Below are positions 47,134 to 55,333 of a DNA stretch of 64,000 bases, one piece after another. The DNA comes from Alteromonas halophila (GTDB taxonomy: Bacteria > Pseudomonadota > Gammaproteobacteria > Enterobacterales > Alteromonadaceae), in contig NZ_BMXP01000012.1 of the NCBI RefSeq assembly GCF_014651815.1, positions 22,730-86,729 of the forward strand, read 5' to 3'. The notes beneath the pieces are model-generated. The model made no database searches. It had not been told where the DNA came from and saw only the letters and a list, made by a program, of their open reading frames with translations. Within the stretch, counting starts at the first letter, position 1. Each line of letters opens with the position of its first letter. Position numbers and translations under genes: made by a program.

Positions 47134-48813
47134 TCAGAGGGGGTCTGTGTGTTTGTTCCGAACAGGTGTCGGGGCACAGTAGTGGTGAAGCACGTAAAAG
47201 AGTTTTTCTTTATCTAAGGGTTTTGGCAGGTGGTAGTTCATGCCTGCTGCAATAGACTGCTTCACTTCATCTTCGAGTACTGCGGCCGTTAGCGCAATAA
47301 TCGGTATCCGGGAATCAAAAGACCGGATCTCCCGGGTCGCCGTGTAGCCATCCATTACCGGCATATGTAAATCCATCAGTATAGCGTTGAACGGTTGTTG
47401 CCTGGCATATTCAACCGCTTGCCGACCATCTTCAGCTAGCTGTATCTGTAAGCCCATTGATGTCAGCACTTCCTTTGCGATCAGACGATTGATCTCGTTG
47501 TCATCCACTAGCAGAACTTTTCCCTGGAGCAAGGCCTGTACGCTGGCTTCTGGTTGTTCATCAGGCGGTGCAGCGACAATCGGCATGCGCAGCGTGAAGT
47601 GAAAAGTACTACCCATACCTTCGCGTGAATTAACCGACAACTGCCCGTTCATGTTACCGACCAGTGATGCCGCAATTTGCAGTCCTAGTCCGCTGCCTCC
47701 ATGTCGCCGCGTATCTGATACTCTGGCCTGGGTAAACGCCTCGAAAATTGCTTCTTGCCGGTAGGGTGCTATGCCTATCCCGGTATCGCTGACTGCAAAC
47801 TTAATGCACGCATCAGTTGCGGATTCGGAACGTAACGAGACACTAATCGAAACCGTTCCGCTTTCCGTGTACTGAATAGCATTGCTGACAAGGTTGTTCA
47901 GTACCTGAGAAAGGCGCGTAGGATCCCCGCTCAGCCAGTTTGGGATCATATCTTCACAGTGCGTCTCTAGCGTTAGCCCTTTGTTTTCGGCGCTGCTCTG
48001 AAAGGTGGCGGCTACACTTTCGATGAGTTCGGCAGGCTTGAGTGGAATAGATTCAAGAACGAGTTTACCGGCTGCCAGTTTAGAAAAGTCAAGAATATCA
48101 TTTAGCAACGTATTTAGTGACCTACTGCAGGTGAACGCATGCTGTAGTTTGGGTCGTTGCGCTTCCGTCAGGGGCTGCTGAAGAACCAAATCAAGCATGC
48201 CAATAATGCCATTCATGGGGGTGCGTATCTCATGGGACATGGTGGCCAGAAACCGCGACTGCGTCTGTTTCGCCTCTGTTTCAGCCTTGAGTGCATCGTT
48301 CAGTGCCTGGCTTTTATCCAGAGTGCTGATCAGGGCGTGCTCCAGTTGATGAACTAACAAGTAGACCATCAGTGCGACGGTAAAATTGGTAACAGTAAGC
48401 CTTGCCCATATTGCCATGTCAAAGCTATGGGCCGAAAGCGGTACAAGCAGTGAGCAACTCGCCAGCCATAGTAACGCGATAATACGCCAGTACCCCTTCA
48501 ACAGCATCACCGGGAAAAGGGTAGCAAGAGGGATCAGTGTCGCTGGCAATATTCCATTTTCGAGTACTAACAGTGGCGCGACAATAGCTGACTGCAGCGC
48601 CCACACCTTTGCAATGGCCAGACTGTATTTCGGCCAGTACAGGGCAGCCAGTGCCATCAACAGCCACGCTGCCGGAAACGATAATGCGATTACCAGACTA
48701 GGTGGCCTGGCAAACAAAATTACCCCTGTAATAACGATCGAAAATCCGGCAAGAATGTAAAACCCTGCGTTTCTCAGCCGCTGTTCGATAAGTGCAGTGT
48801 TGCTCTGTGACAC
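47134..48813 (-). CDS. Hybrid sensor histidine kinase / response regulator
   Basis: 559 residues. Five or six N-terminal membrane helices (to about residue 160) lack an obvious periplasmic sensor loop. A coiled-coil linker leads to the HisKA site ATMSHEIRTPMNG (about residue 195), then HATPase motifs NNLVSNAIQYTE (N box), SDTGIGIA (G1) and GGSGLGLQIA (G2). A C-terminal receiver has VDDNEIN, the acceptor Asp in ILMDLHMPVMDG and LPKP. No Hpt domain or partner regulator is adjacent. Confidence 0.92.
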   Translation of the reverse strand: MSQSNTALIEQRLRNAGFYILAGFSIVITGVILFARPPSLVIALSFPAAWLLMALAALYWPKYSLAIAKVWALQSAIVAPLLVLENGILPATLIPLATLFPVMLLKGYWRIIALLWLASCSLLVPLSAHSFDMAIWARLTVTNFTVALMVYLLVHQLEHALISTLDKSQALNDALKAETEAKQTQSRFLATMSHEIRTPMNGIIGMLDLVLQQPLTEAQRPKLQHAFTCSRSLNTLLNDILDFSKLAAGKLVLESIPLKPAELIESVAATFQSSAENKGLTLETHCEDMIPNWLSGDPTRLSQVLNNLVSNAIQYTESGTVSISVSLRSESATDACIKFAVSDTGIGIAPYRQEAIFEAFTQARVSDTRRHGGSGLGLQIAASLVGNMNGQLSVNSREGMGSTFHFTLRMPIVAAPPDEQPEASVQALLQGKVLLVDDNEINRLIAKEVLTSMGLQIQLAEDGRQAVEYARQQPFNAILMDLHMPVMDGYTATREIRSFDSRIPIIALTAAVLEDEVKQSIAAGMNYHLPKPLDKEKLFYVLHHYCAPTPVRNKHTDPL

Positions 48814-49164
48814 GTGATCAGCTCTCGCTGCTTTTCTTTTTATTAAGAATGTGACGAACTGCCGCTAAAGTCCAAGAAAATATCACTTGCGTCAAATAAA
48901 GAGACACACAGGTAACCGTGACACAATACACTGAAATTGGCGCAACAAAACAATCGCTTGCATTGTGTACAGACAGGTATAACGGCGCATAACATGTCTA
49001 TGGCGGTTCAATGACTCAACAGCATGCGGGCTCAACGGATTGTCGGGATTTTCTACGGCTATCTGGCGTCATGAGTAGCAAAAGCAGTCAGTATATGTAT
49101 AAACTCAATGATTGATCGCCTTCACTTTCTAGCACTGCACACGTTTTGTTTAAGGATATGCGTC
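48814..49164. other. Intergenic region between divergent hybrid kinase and binding-protein-like gene
   Basis: This 351-base gap probably holds the promoters of both divergent genes. It contains no gene or strong structure I can support. AAGGA at 49152-49156 is the ribosome binding site for the plus-strand gene. Confidence 0.5.
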
Positions 49165-50058
49165 ATGCTGCGCCAGATTCTGCATAGCTTTAGTTTATAT
49201 ATCGTCGGGTCGTTGGTGCTTGTCTCACCCGGCCTGACAGGTCAGTCACTGGATGATGTGACCATTTATACTGACAATAAACTTCTGATAAGCAGTTTGG
49301 AGACTGAACGTGACCAATCAGTATCGACGGCGGTAGACACGGTCATCTTGATGCTTGAAGAACTTCAGTATACAGGCCAGTTGACATATACTTCGCTGCC
49401 ACGTGCACTGAAGATGATGGACAGCGGCGAGCCTGCCTGTGTCGTTAATAAAGTCCGCAATTCAAAGCGTAATCGTGAGTATGCCATTTCATTGCCATTG
49501 AATTTCTTTGAGTCGGTGCGCCTGTACCAGCTTGCAGTATTGCCACCGCTAGTCCGCGATCTTCTCGATGCCAATAACAAAGTGCGCAGTCTGCGACAGG
49601 TTATTGCCCGCTTTCCTGACACCGCAATTATGCTGCCCAGTCATTTTTCCTTCGGGAGCGAGCTTGACGAAGAGATCGCGGAAATTGATCCCCGGCAGAT
49701 TGTGCGGTTGCAAGCGGATCGCTACTTTGAGTCATATCAGGACTTATTTTTAAAGCGTAATGTGGGTTTTGCACTGATGTTCCCATTCACGCATCAGCAT
49801 GTGGCGCAACGCTCGCCATCGGACGCGGTCAGAGAATACAAGCTGGCCACGGTTAGCGACCATATCTCTGGTCATATTCTGTGCGCCGACACTGCAACTG
49901 GCCGACGCGCAATTAATACATTTAATCAGGCCATCGAGTCACTGTATCGCAACCCGGCTTTTCTTGATGTTCACCTGGCTTATCTCCCTGAAGCTACCCA
50001 TGCTTCCTTTGAGAGACTGCTCAGCCGCCTTGTCACGACGACAAACGAACGTCACTGA
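49165..50058 (+). CDS. Periplasmic type-2 binding protein-like protein
   Basis: 297 residues with an N-terminal export signal (SFSLYIVGSLVLVSPGLTGQ). The body has the outline of small extracellular solute-binding (SBP_bac_3-like) proteins: a TYTSLPRALKMMDSGEPACVVNKVRNSKR segment in shorter pieces and a REYAISLPLNFF segment, then a second lobe. Many such stand-alone proteins have no transporter; none is adjacent here. ATG 49165 has AAGGA 8 bases upstream. It faces away from the hybrid kinase and could be its sensory partner, which is inference only. Confidence 0.6.
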   Translation: MLRQILHSFSLYIVGSLVLVSPGLTGQSLDDVTIYTDNKLLISSLETERDQSVSTAVDTVILMLEELQYTGQLTYTSLPRALKMMDSGEPACVVNKVRNSKRNREYAISLPLNFFESVRLYQLAVLPPLVRDLLDANNKVRSLRQVIARFPDTAIMLPSHFSFGSELDEEIAEIDPRQIVRLQADRYFESYQDLFLKRNVGFALMFPFTHQHVAQRSPSDAVREYKLATVSDHISGHILCADTATGRRAINTFNQAIESLYRNPAFLDVHLAYLPEATHASFERLLSRLVTTTNERH

Positions 50059-50234
50059 ACTGTCCGCCATCATCAAACGAAACCGTCAACGTAAACAGTT
50101 TGGCTCTGTTTTCACAGGTCAGTCATGTCCGCCGCCGGACAGTTCAGCACACAGACCTTGTGAAGTCTGCGCTGAGGTAAGCACAGATCACCGGTGCGGT
50201 TAACGCGTCCGGCAGAGATGAAAAGCGCAGTCAT

Positions 50235-50390
50235 ATGGACATGGAAGAATTAATTGACCATATGGCTAACGACACACTGGTGGGCTGGCAACCGGGCGAG
50301 GGTCGCGAGGCAGTGCCGGGTACACAAAAGCAGTTTGGTGCTTTGTTTAAAGCCTGGGCAGAGAGCGGTGCACACTGCCCATCAGCATAA
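50235..50390 (+). CDS. Possible small protein (51 residues), unknown
   Basis: A short open frame from ATG 50235 (or 50241) to TAA 50388-50390, encoding an acidic protein with DTLVGWQPGEGREAVPG in the middle and GALFKAWAESG near the end. The stop lies just before a strong terminator, as expected for a real 3' gene end. No good ribosome binding site is seen, which weakens the call. No family recognised. Confidence 0.4.
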   Translation: MDMEELIDHMANDTLVGWQPGEGREAVPGTQKQFGALFKAWAESGAHCPSA

Positions 50391-50420
50391 AGAAAAACCC
50401 CGCAGATTGCGGGGTTGGTT
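50391..50420. terminator. Hairpin terminator between the small ORF and the bcp remnant
   Basis: AACCCCGCA (50396-50404) pairs with TGCGGGGTT (50408-50416) over GAT. An A-run precedes it, serving the minus-strand bcp remnant, and a short T-rich run follows for the plus strand. Confidence 0.75.
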
Positions 50421-50432
50421 TAGGGAAATTCC

Positions 50433-50579
50433 CTAGGCATTGTCTTTCAGGTACGCCAGCACCACGTCGTGGTGCTCTTTGGTTTTAAACTTATCGAACA
50501 CATGCGCTACCTTGCCACTTTCATCAATCAGAAAGCTGGTGCGATGCTGTTTTATACCCCAAAACATTGGCACATTTCG
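50433..50579 (-). pseudogene. bcp: Truncated bcp (thioredoxin-dependent thiol peroxidase), C-terminal remnant
   Basis: The last 40 or so residues read HRTSFLIDESGKVAHVFDKF followed by KTKEHHDVVLAYLKDNA, which align with the C-terminus of E. coli Bcp (ISFLIDADGKIEHVFDDF...). The catalytic N-terminal two-thirds, including the peroxidatic Cys, is missing: upstream of about 50567 the frame continues into unrelated sequence. The position next to perM/bepA is where bcp is expected. The break marks the left edge of the A+T-rich island. The exact junction (about 50560-50585) is an estimate. Confidence 0.8.
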
Positions 50580-50687
50580 TGAGAAAAGTGAGTGCTGGAG
50601 GGTGGTTTGTGGAGTGTGCATTGAAATTCTGCACACACAAGAACGGTATTTCAACAAGCAGGTCGAGGTAGGAAACGTTATGCTAAA

Positions 50688-51002
50688 CTAAGCTTTACGC
50701 TTTTTTAGCGTCTCTAATAGGTTATATTTTTCTTGTTCAGTTAGATTCTCTATTAAACAACTCAACTCTGCTGATAGCTCAGAATCACAGAAAAAATAAG
50801 CGAGAGGAACACCTAGCTCTACAGAAATTCTCTTTAAAATCTGGATGTCAGGTGCGTGTCTACCTTTCTCATAGTGATTCATTCGGCTACTGGCTGAACT
50901 TTCGTCCAAACCAATCCGTTTACCGAGTTCTTTTTGAGAAATTCCTTTTGAGACTCTCGCGTTTTTAAGTCGAGAAGGAATTGGATTGAACACAGCTTGC
51001 AA
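50688..51002 (-). CDS. XRE-family transcriptional repressor
   Basis: 104 residues. The HTH_3 domain covers about residues 10-68: LKNARVSKGISQKELGKRIG, then the recognition helix around DESSASSRMNHYEKGRHAP, then LKRISVELGVPLAYFFC. A short charged tail follows. It resembles phage or island repressors. The TTG start (51002) is preceded by GAAG at good distance; a GTG three codons later is an alternative. Three related palindromes lie just upstream, between it and the divergent OrfA-like gene, and are its probable operators. Confidence 0.85.
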   Translation of the reverse strand: MQAVFNPIPSRLKNARVSKGISQKELGKRIGLDESSASSRMNHYEKGRHAPDIQILKRISVELGVPLAYFFCDSELSAELSCLIENLTEQEKYNLLETLKKRKA

Positions 51003-51029
51003 GTGGTCTTCATACTTTTTTCCACGAAT

Positions 51030-51080
51030 ACTTAGATTCTCTAAGTTTAAATAAGTATTGTATACTTAGGAATACTAAGT
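51030..51080. promoter_or_regulatory. Three related palindromic operators between divergent genes
   Basis: Two copies of ACTTAG-N5-CTAAGT lie at 51030-51046 and 51064-51080, centres 34 bp apart. A third perfect inverted repeat TAAGTAT-TGT-ATACTTA (51052-51068) overlaps the second. All share the ACTTA half-site. Position upstream of the XRE gene and 20 bases before the OrfA-like start suggests repressor binding that controls both directions. Confidence 0.75.
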
Positions 51081-51099
51081 TTAGGGCTGAGGTGCTTTT

Positions 51100-51375
51100 G
51101 TGAGCAAAAAACATCCAAGCGATATTAAAAATAAAGCTGTAGAGCAAGTTGTTGAATCAAATAGAAATATTTCTACAGTAGCTAATGAATTTAGTATTCC
51201 TACTAGTACACTGTATGGTTGGGTAAAGCATGCGAAAGCACTTGAGACACAATCTAAGGAAAAGTATATTCAGCGAAAACTGGAAGAAAATCTCAATAAA
51301 GCCTTGGATGATAAGGAGGTATTAGTTCGAGCCCTATGCATACTCTCTTCTGTAAGAATTGTCGAAAAAAAATAG
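51100..51375 (+). CDS. Transposase OrfA-like HTH protein (orphan)
   Basis: 91 residues. The first half matches the HTH_Tnp_1 / IS3-family OrfA pattern: SDIKNKAVEQVVESNRNIS, VANEFSIPTSTLYGWVKHAK. The second half is a charged coiled-coil-like stretch ending LCILSSVRIVEKK. No OrfB with a DDE domain follows and no inverted ends are seen around it, so it is either an IS remnant or a co-opted DNA-binding protein. GTG 51100 has GAGGT 6 bases upstream. Transcription would pass through the palindromic operators. Confidence 0.7.
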   Translation: MSKKHPSDIKNKAVEQVVESNRNISTVANEFSIPTSTLYGWVKHAKALETQSKEKYIQRKLEENLNKALDDKEVLVRALCILSSVRIVEKK

Positions 51376-51971
51376 TGCAAAAAGCCATAAGATATTGAAA
51401 TATTGAATCTATTTGCGGGGTAAGATAAAGTTAAGTTTTACCTTAGCAACCTACATGTAATGTGGTACGTTGTTCCAAACAAAAGTTGTTGTGTAAGAGC
51501 TAAAACGAATCCTTGGTCTTTGGTGCTGACACGTTGATACCCGAAAATCATAAATAGTTCGTGCTATCCATTAACTTTGTTGTTTAATGAACCTTGATTA
51601 TAGCAATGGGTTTTTCGTACTAATAATTATTTATAAGAGGGAAGCCAGTCGCCATGGTTGGAAAGTATGAATAAACGAGGGTATATTCGAACATTTAGCG
51701 AAGTAATGATTGTGAGAGTTCAATTGAAGGACAACTATAGTCGAGTAACACTATTTGAAGTACTCGTGATATCTTTTATTGATAGTTCTAATGAATGCTC
51801 TGGGCAATGGTGCTCATTTGATGATTTATTACTTAAAATACGAAAAAATTGAGGAATGCACGCGACCTCTCCCCATGGTTGTTCTTAACAATCGTGCTAA
51901 TTCTTTAAAGACTTTAAAGATGCTGTTATCTCGCTCGTTTCTAAAGAACATTTTCAACTTCCGTGAAGTGT
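51376..51971. other. A+T-rich stretch without a confident gene
   Basis: 596 bases with no recognised gene. One small plus-strand frame (ATG 51667 to TGA 51852, 61 residues, containing SGQWCSFDDLLLK) has GGAAAG upstream and could be a small protein, but composition is not distinctive. No clear terminator follows either flanking gene; TTCTTTAAAGACTTTAAAGA (about 51901-51920) is a minor repeat. Confidence 0.5.
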
Positions 51972-52823
51972 TTATACCTTTCTCATAAAAGGCTGAATAA
52001 GCTGTGCGATGTAATTCTTGGGGTAATTTGGTTGACTACCAATTCCTAGCTCCCCATTACGTGGTGAGGGTCGTTCATTAGAATTGGTGACGAATGTACC
52101 AAGGAGGTGATCCCATAAATGTGTAAACAACCCAAAATTAACGTCACCTTTGGTACCGTCTTTTACGTGATGATGTCGGTGACCTGGAGCAACAGCCCAA
52201 ACATATTTTAGCGGGCCAAGCCGCATATCAACGTTAGAGTGTTGCAACAGCAACTGTATGGCAGCACTAAACCCTAACAATGCGCCTATTTCTAAGGGCA
52301 TACCTATCAAAAGTAATGGGAGTGTACCTGCACTTAGTTCAATCGCTTGGTGAAGGGGATGCTTTAACAATCCATTGAACCCGTACATTCGTTCAACGCT
52401 ATGATGAACCGCGTGTAAGCGCCAAAGCACTTTGTATTTATGACTAAAATAATGTGCCATCGTTATCCCAAAGTCAGCGACGATGATGGCAAAGCCAAGT
52501 TGTACTAGTAGTGGCCAATGGTGTGGCCAAATACTGAAGTGGGGCACTATCGCGGTCATTATTGGGATAAACGCGACCGTGAGAGCCAAAGAGCCTTCAT
52601 TGACAATGGCATGCACTATATCTCGCCCGAAATCTCCCTGCGGTGTATTCCATGCTTTTTCATATGGTAACCATTTCTCAGCTGCAAAAGATACGACGAT
52701 GGCGAATAAAAGCAGGGGTATAAGCCAAGCTGCAGATCCTGTGTTTTGGGAGATACTGGATGCAGCAAAGATAAAGCTTAAAAAAAATAATGGGCTGAAC
52801 ATCCATTGGACCAACGTTCTCAT
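51972..52823 (-). CDS. Fatty acid hydroxylase / sterol desaturase family membrane protein
   Basis: 283 residues with several membrane helices and the three di-iron histidine clusters: HYFSHK (HxxxH, about residue 125), HAVHHS (HxxHH, about 138) and HRHHH (about 213). Family members hydroxylate or desaturate lipids using O2 at the membrane. The substrate is unknown. The upstream same-strand AraC regulator gene (76 bases away) may control it. Confidence 0.85.
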   Translation of the reverse strand: MRTLVQWMFSPLFFLSFIFAASSISQNTGSAAWLIPLLLFAIVVSFAAEKWLPYEKAWNTPQGDFGRDIVHAIVNEGSLALTVAFIPIMTAIVPHFSIWPHHWPLLVQLGFAIIVADFGITMAHYFSHKYKVLWRLHAVHHSVERMYGFNGLLKHPLHQAIELSAGTLPLLLIGMPLEIGALLGFSAAIQLLLQHSNVDMRLGPLKYVWAVAPGHRHHHVKDGTKGDVNFGLFTHLWDHLLGTFVTNSNERPSPRNGELGIGSQPNYPKNYIAQLIQPFMRKV

Positions 52824-52899
52824 AGGATTTACTTATTCGCGTTTTTATTGATGCGTATATTATTCCCTAGTCAAACTTAATTCGGCTTGTATCAAACGG

Positions 52900-53664
52900 C
52901 TAATTACTGTGAATTTTAATGGTGTGCGGTTTGAATAACGAGGAAGGTGCAAATCCAAACAGCTGTTTAAACGTTTTACTCATATGAGGTAAGTCAGAAA
53001 AACCCGAAGCATGGGCAGCCTCAGTCAATGTTGCTGACTTACTCAGTTGTTCTATTGCGGCGCGCACACGCCACCAGACAATAAAACGACTAATAGGTAT
53101 ACCCACTTCTTGCTTAAAAAGATGTGTTAGACGACTTGGGGACAAGAAAACCTTCGATGATAAAAACGCCATATCGATTGCACAACCTCTCTGCGAAGCA
53201 ATAATGTCGATGACCGCTCGTACCCGTTTATCCTCAGGGCGCGATGAAAGCGCAGGACTATAGACTAGCCCTACCGCTTTATTTACTGTTTTCCACACTT
53301 TGTCGATATCGACGTCAGTAAATAGATGCTGAGAAATGGATCCCAATTCTTTGCTAGTAAGCGGCAGAGTATTAATTCCATCACTCCTGGCTTGACGTAA
53401 GGCTTTGAGAAATTGTTGGTTTTGCCTATCTTCAGGCTCTAAATAGATGACTACAATCTGATTGTCCTGTGCCAAAACCTTGTGAGGGACATCTTCGAAA
53501 ATCACAATACATTGTCCGGTGTGAATACTTTGTGCCTTGTAATCTTGAACCGAGATGTCTTTGTCTAAACCAATGCAAATTTGGACAGCATGATGTGCAT
53601 GAACATCATTATCAGGACTGATTCCGATGTAAATCGCTTTGTAGGGCCACAAATGAATATGCAT
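52900..53664 (-). CDS. AraC-family transcriptional regulator
   Basis: 254 residues. The N-terminal half is cupin-like (HAHHAVQICIGLD; CIVIFEDVPHKVLA). The C-terminal AraC domain has two HTHs: VFLSPSRLTHLFKQEVGIPI (about residues 169-188) and LTEAAHASGFSDLPHMSKTF plus KQLFGFAPSSL (about 212-243). It lies upstream of the hydroxylase gene on the same strand, the likely target. The effector is unknown. Confidence 0.87.
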   Translation of the reverse strand: MHIHLWPYKAIYIGISPDNDVHAHHAVQICIGLDKDISVQDYKAQSIHTGQCIVIFEDVPHKVLAQDNQIVVIYLEPEDRQNQQFLKALRQARSDGINTLPLTSKELGSISQHLFTDVDIDKVWKTVNKAVGLVYSPALSSRPEDKRVRAVIDIIASQRGCAIDMAFLSSKVFLSPSRLTHLFKQEVGIPISRFIVWWRVRAAIEQLSKSATLTEAAHASGFSDLPHMSKTFKQLFGFAPSSLFKPHTIKIHSN

Positions 53665-53792
53665 GGCTGACTCAGTATCAAAAGTTCAGGCTATTGATTT
53701 TTGCCTTATAAATCTACACAAATGACGAATGTTAGCCGATAGATACAAGTTAAGGTGAGCGCGCACAGTGAAATTGTGTTCTTCTTACAATT

Positions 53793-54182
53793 TTAAGTGT
53801 GTAAATAATTTAAAATACCACAGTCCCTAATGGTTTTGTCTTGGTCACACGATGACGCCATATTTTCGAGTGATGACTTTAATGCGTTTAGCTCTTCAAT
53901 GCGAATAATGACGTCTGATAAATGCTTAGCTATTAACGTATTGATATTTGAACAGCTCTGATCTGGCCTCGAACGACTGTCCATTAGCGTTTTTACTTCC
54001 ATGATAGACATATCTAATGAACGACACTGTTTGATAAACAGGAGTTGTTCAATAGTCCCCTTGTCGTAGACACGATAATTTCCACTTGAGCGCTTAAGCT
54101 CAGGCAAGAGCCCCTTCTTTTCATAAAAACGAATGGTCTGAATACTACAACCTGTCGTCTTTGCGACATCACCAATTTTCAT
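53793..54182 (-). CDS. MerR-family metal-responsive regulator (CadR/PbrR-like)
   Basis: 129 residues. The MerR HTH reads IGDVAKTTGCSIQTIRFYEKKGLLP and then RSSGNYRVY; a dimerisation helix and C-terminal metal-binding loop follow. Cysteines occur in DQSCSNIN (about residue 75), SSCDQDK (about 112) and RDCGILNYL (about 120), the pattern seen in Cd/Pb-responsive regulators. It is divergent from the cation exporter gene, over a promoter with a 19-bp spacer. Confidence 0.87.
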   Translation of the reverse strand: MKIGDVAKTTGCSIQTIRFYEKKGLLPELKRSSGNYRVYDKGTIEQLLFIKQCRSLDMSIMEVKTLMDSRSRPDQSCSNINTLIAKHLSDVIIRIEELNALKSSLENMASSCDQDKTIRDCGILNYLHT

Positions 54183-54198
54183 TTTTTTCTCCTAACCG

Positions 54199-54229
54199 TT
54201 GACTCTATACCAAGTATAGACTTTATACT
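54199..54229 (+). promoter_or_regulatory. MerR-type promoter of the cation exporter gene
   Basis: TTGACT (54199-54204) and TATACT (54224-54229) are separated by 19 bases, the over-long spacing that MerR activators correct by untwisting DNA. The spacer carries the dyad CTATAC-CAA-GTATAG (54205-54219), the expected regulator site. Confidence 0.8.
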
Positions 54230-54261
54230 CATACTATTCATCAGTAAAGAGTGTGTTTCTA

Positions 54262-54879
54262 ATGAGCGGATGTGGGTGCGAAGTTGAAATAAAAGACCAG
54301 TCTCAACGACAGGTTTTGTATTGGCTTTTGGGAATAAACGCGACAATGTTTGTTATAGAAATGGGGATCGGGTTGCTTGCTGATTCAACCGCATTAATAG
54401 CCGATTCACTTGATATGCTCGCCGACGCAGTTGTCTATGGTGTTGCCCTTTATGCTATTGGTAAATCGCTATTGCACAAAGCCAATGCGGCTAGAATTAG
54501 CGGCTTTTTTCAGATGGCACTGGGTGTGTTGATTATCATTGATATTGTAAGACGGTCAATTTACGGTAGCGAACCTGTATCGGGACTAATGATGGCTATG
54601 GGGGCAGTTGCACTGGTTGCTAATGTCATTTGTCTTGTGATCATACGCAAACAAAGAAATGAAGAAGTGCATATGCGGGCAAGCTGGATATTTTCAGCCA
54701 ACGATGTGATTGCCAACTTAGGTGTTATCTTTGCTGGCGTTTTGGTGTTTTGGCTCGATTCTCGATGGCCTGATCTGGTTATCGGTGTGATAGTTTCGTG
54801 CGTTGTGTTGCGCGGGGCAAAAATGATCCTCGAAGATGCTGGAAATGAAAGACAGCGAGCGCTTAATGCGCAAAGTTGA
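54262..54879 (+). CDS. CDF-family cation efflux protein
   Basis: About 205 residues with five or six membrane segments and the CDF metal site in helices 2 and 5: ALIADSLDMLADAVVYG (about residues 43-59) and SANDVIANLGVIFAG (about 148-162). It lacks the usual C-terminal cytoplasmic domain. An N-terminal MSGCGCEVE has metal-type cysteines. It would export Zn, Cd or similar divalent ions from the cytoplasm, driven by the MerR-type promoter. ATG 54262 fits family starts; an in-frame GTG at 54253 is an alternative. Confidence 0.85.
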   Translation: MSGCGCEVEIKDQSQRQVLYWLLGINATMFVIEMGIGLLADSTALIADSLDMLADAVVYGVALYAIGKSLLHKANAARISGFFQMALGVLIIIDIVRRSIYGSEPVSGLMMAMGAVALVANVICLVIIRKQRNEEVHMRASWIFSANDVIANLGVIFAGVLVFWLDSRWPDLVIGVIVSCVVLRGAKMILEDAGNERQRALNAQS

Positions 54880-55261
54880 TAAGAAAATGCCAATTTTTAA
54901 TTGCACATCAAAACTGCGTAGGTTGGCATGGCTACTTATTACTTTGCTCATGTGTCAATCGGGCTTTTCGTTCGCCGCTCAATGCGATGACTACCCTGCG
55001 GAGGTATCGTCAGTCCCTGAACAATCAAAGTCGATAGGCACTTATGATGTTCCCGAAAAAAATGTAAATGCTGGTGATAATACGTCGAGTGAAGAGTCTA
55101 AGTGTCTCCATTGTGTGCTGTGTCAATGTGGACAGATTAAGTTTCTGGCACAACACCCAATAAATGACGTATCTAAACCGTTATATACCAATCAATACAG
55201 TTATTCCCGCAACGTCACTGACGGCCTAGTCGAAGGCCTTTTGCGCCCACCTCAACATTAA
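54866..55261 (+). CDS. Small Cys-rich exported protein of the metal operon
   Basis: About 131 residues from ATG 54866 (or about 124 from ATG 54887). A signal peptide (LAWLLITLLMCQSGFSFAAQ) precedes a short acidic periplasmic domain with the Cys/His cluster CLHCVLCQCG, a likely metal site. Similar small proteins sit before CzcCBA-type pumps elsewhere (for example CzcI), but I see no homology clear enough to name it. It overlaps the exporter gene end and is followed 72 bases later by the TolC-like gene. Confidence 0.65.
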   Translation: MRKVDKKMPIFNCTSKLRRLAWLLITLLMCQSGFSFAAQCDDYPAEVSSVPEQSKSIGTYDVPEKNVNAGDNTSSEESKCLHCVLCQCGQIKFLAQHPINDVSKPLYTNQYSYSRNVTDGLVEGLLRPPQH

Positions 55262-55333
55262 TCCATTCCCTCCTATATGTTTGCATGGGTGCTTTCCATG
55301 TATGTCGTTATCTTATGAACAAAAGGTTCTTTT

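Noticed and set aside
54199..54229. Ordinary sigma70 promoter before the cation exporter
   Set aside because: The 19-bp spacer with a centred dyad beside a divergent merR gene fits MerR activation better.
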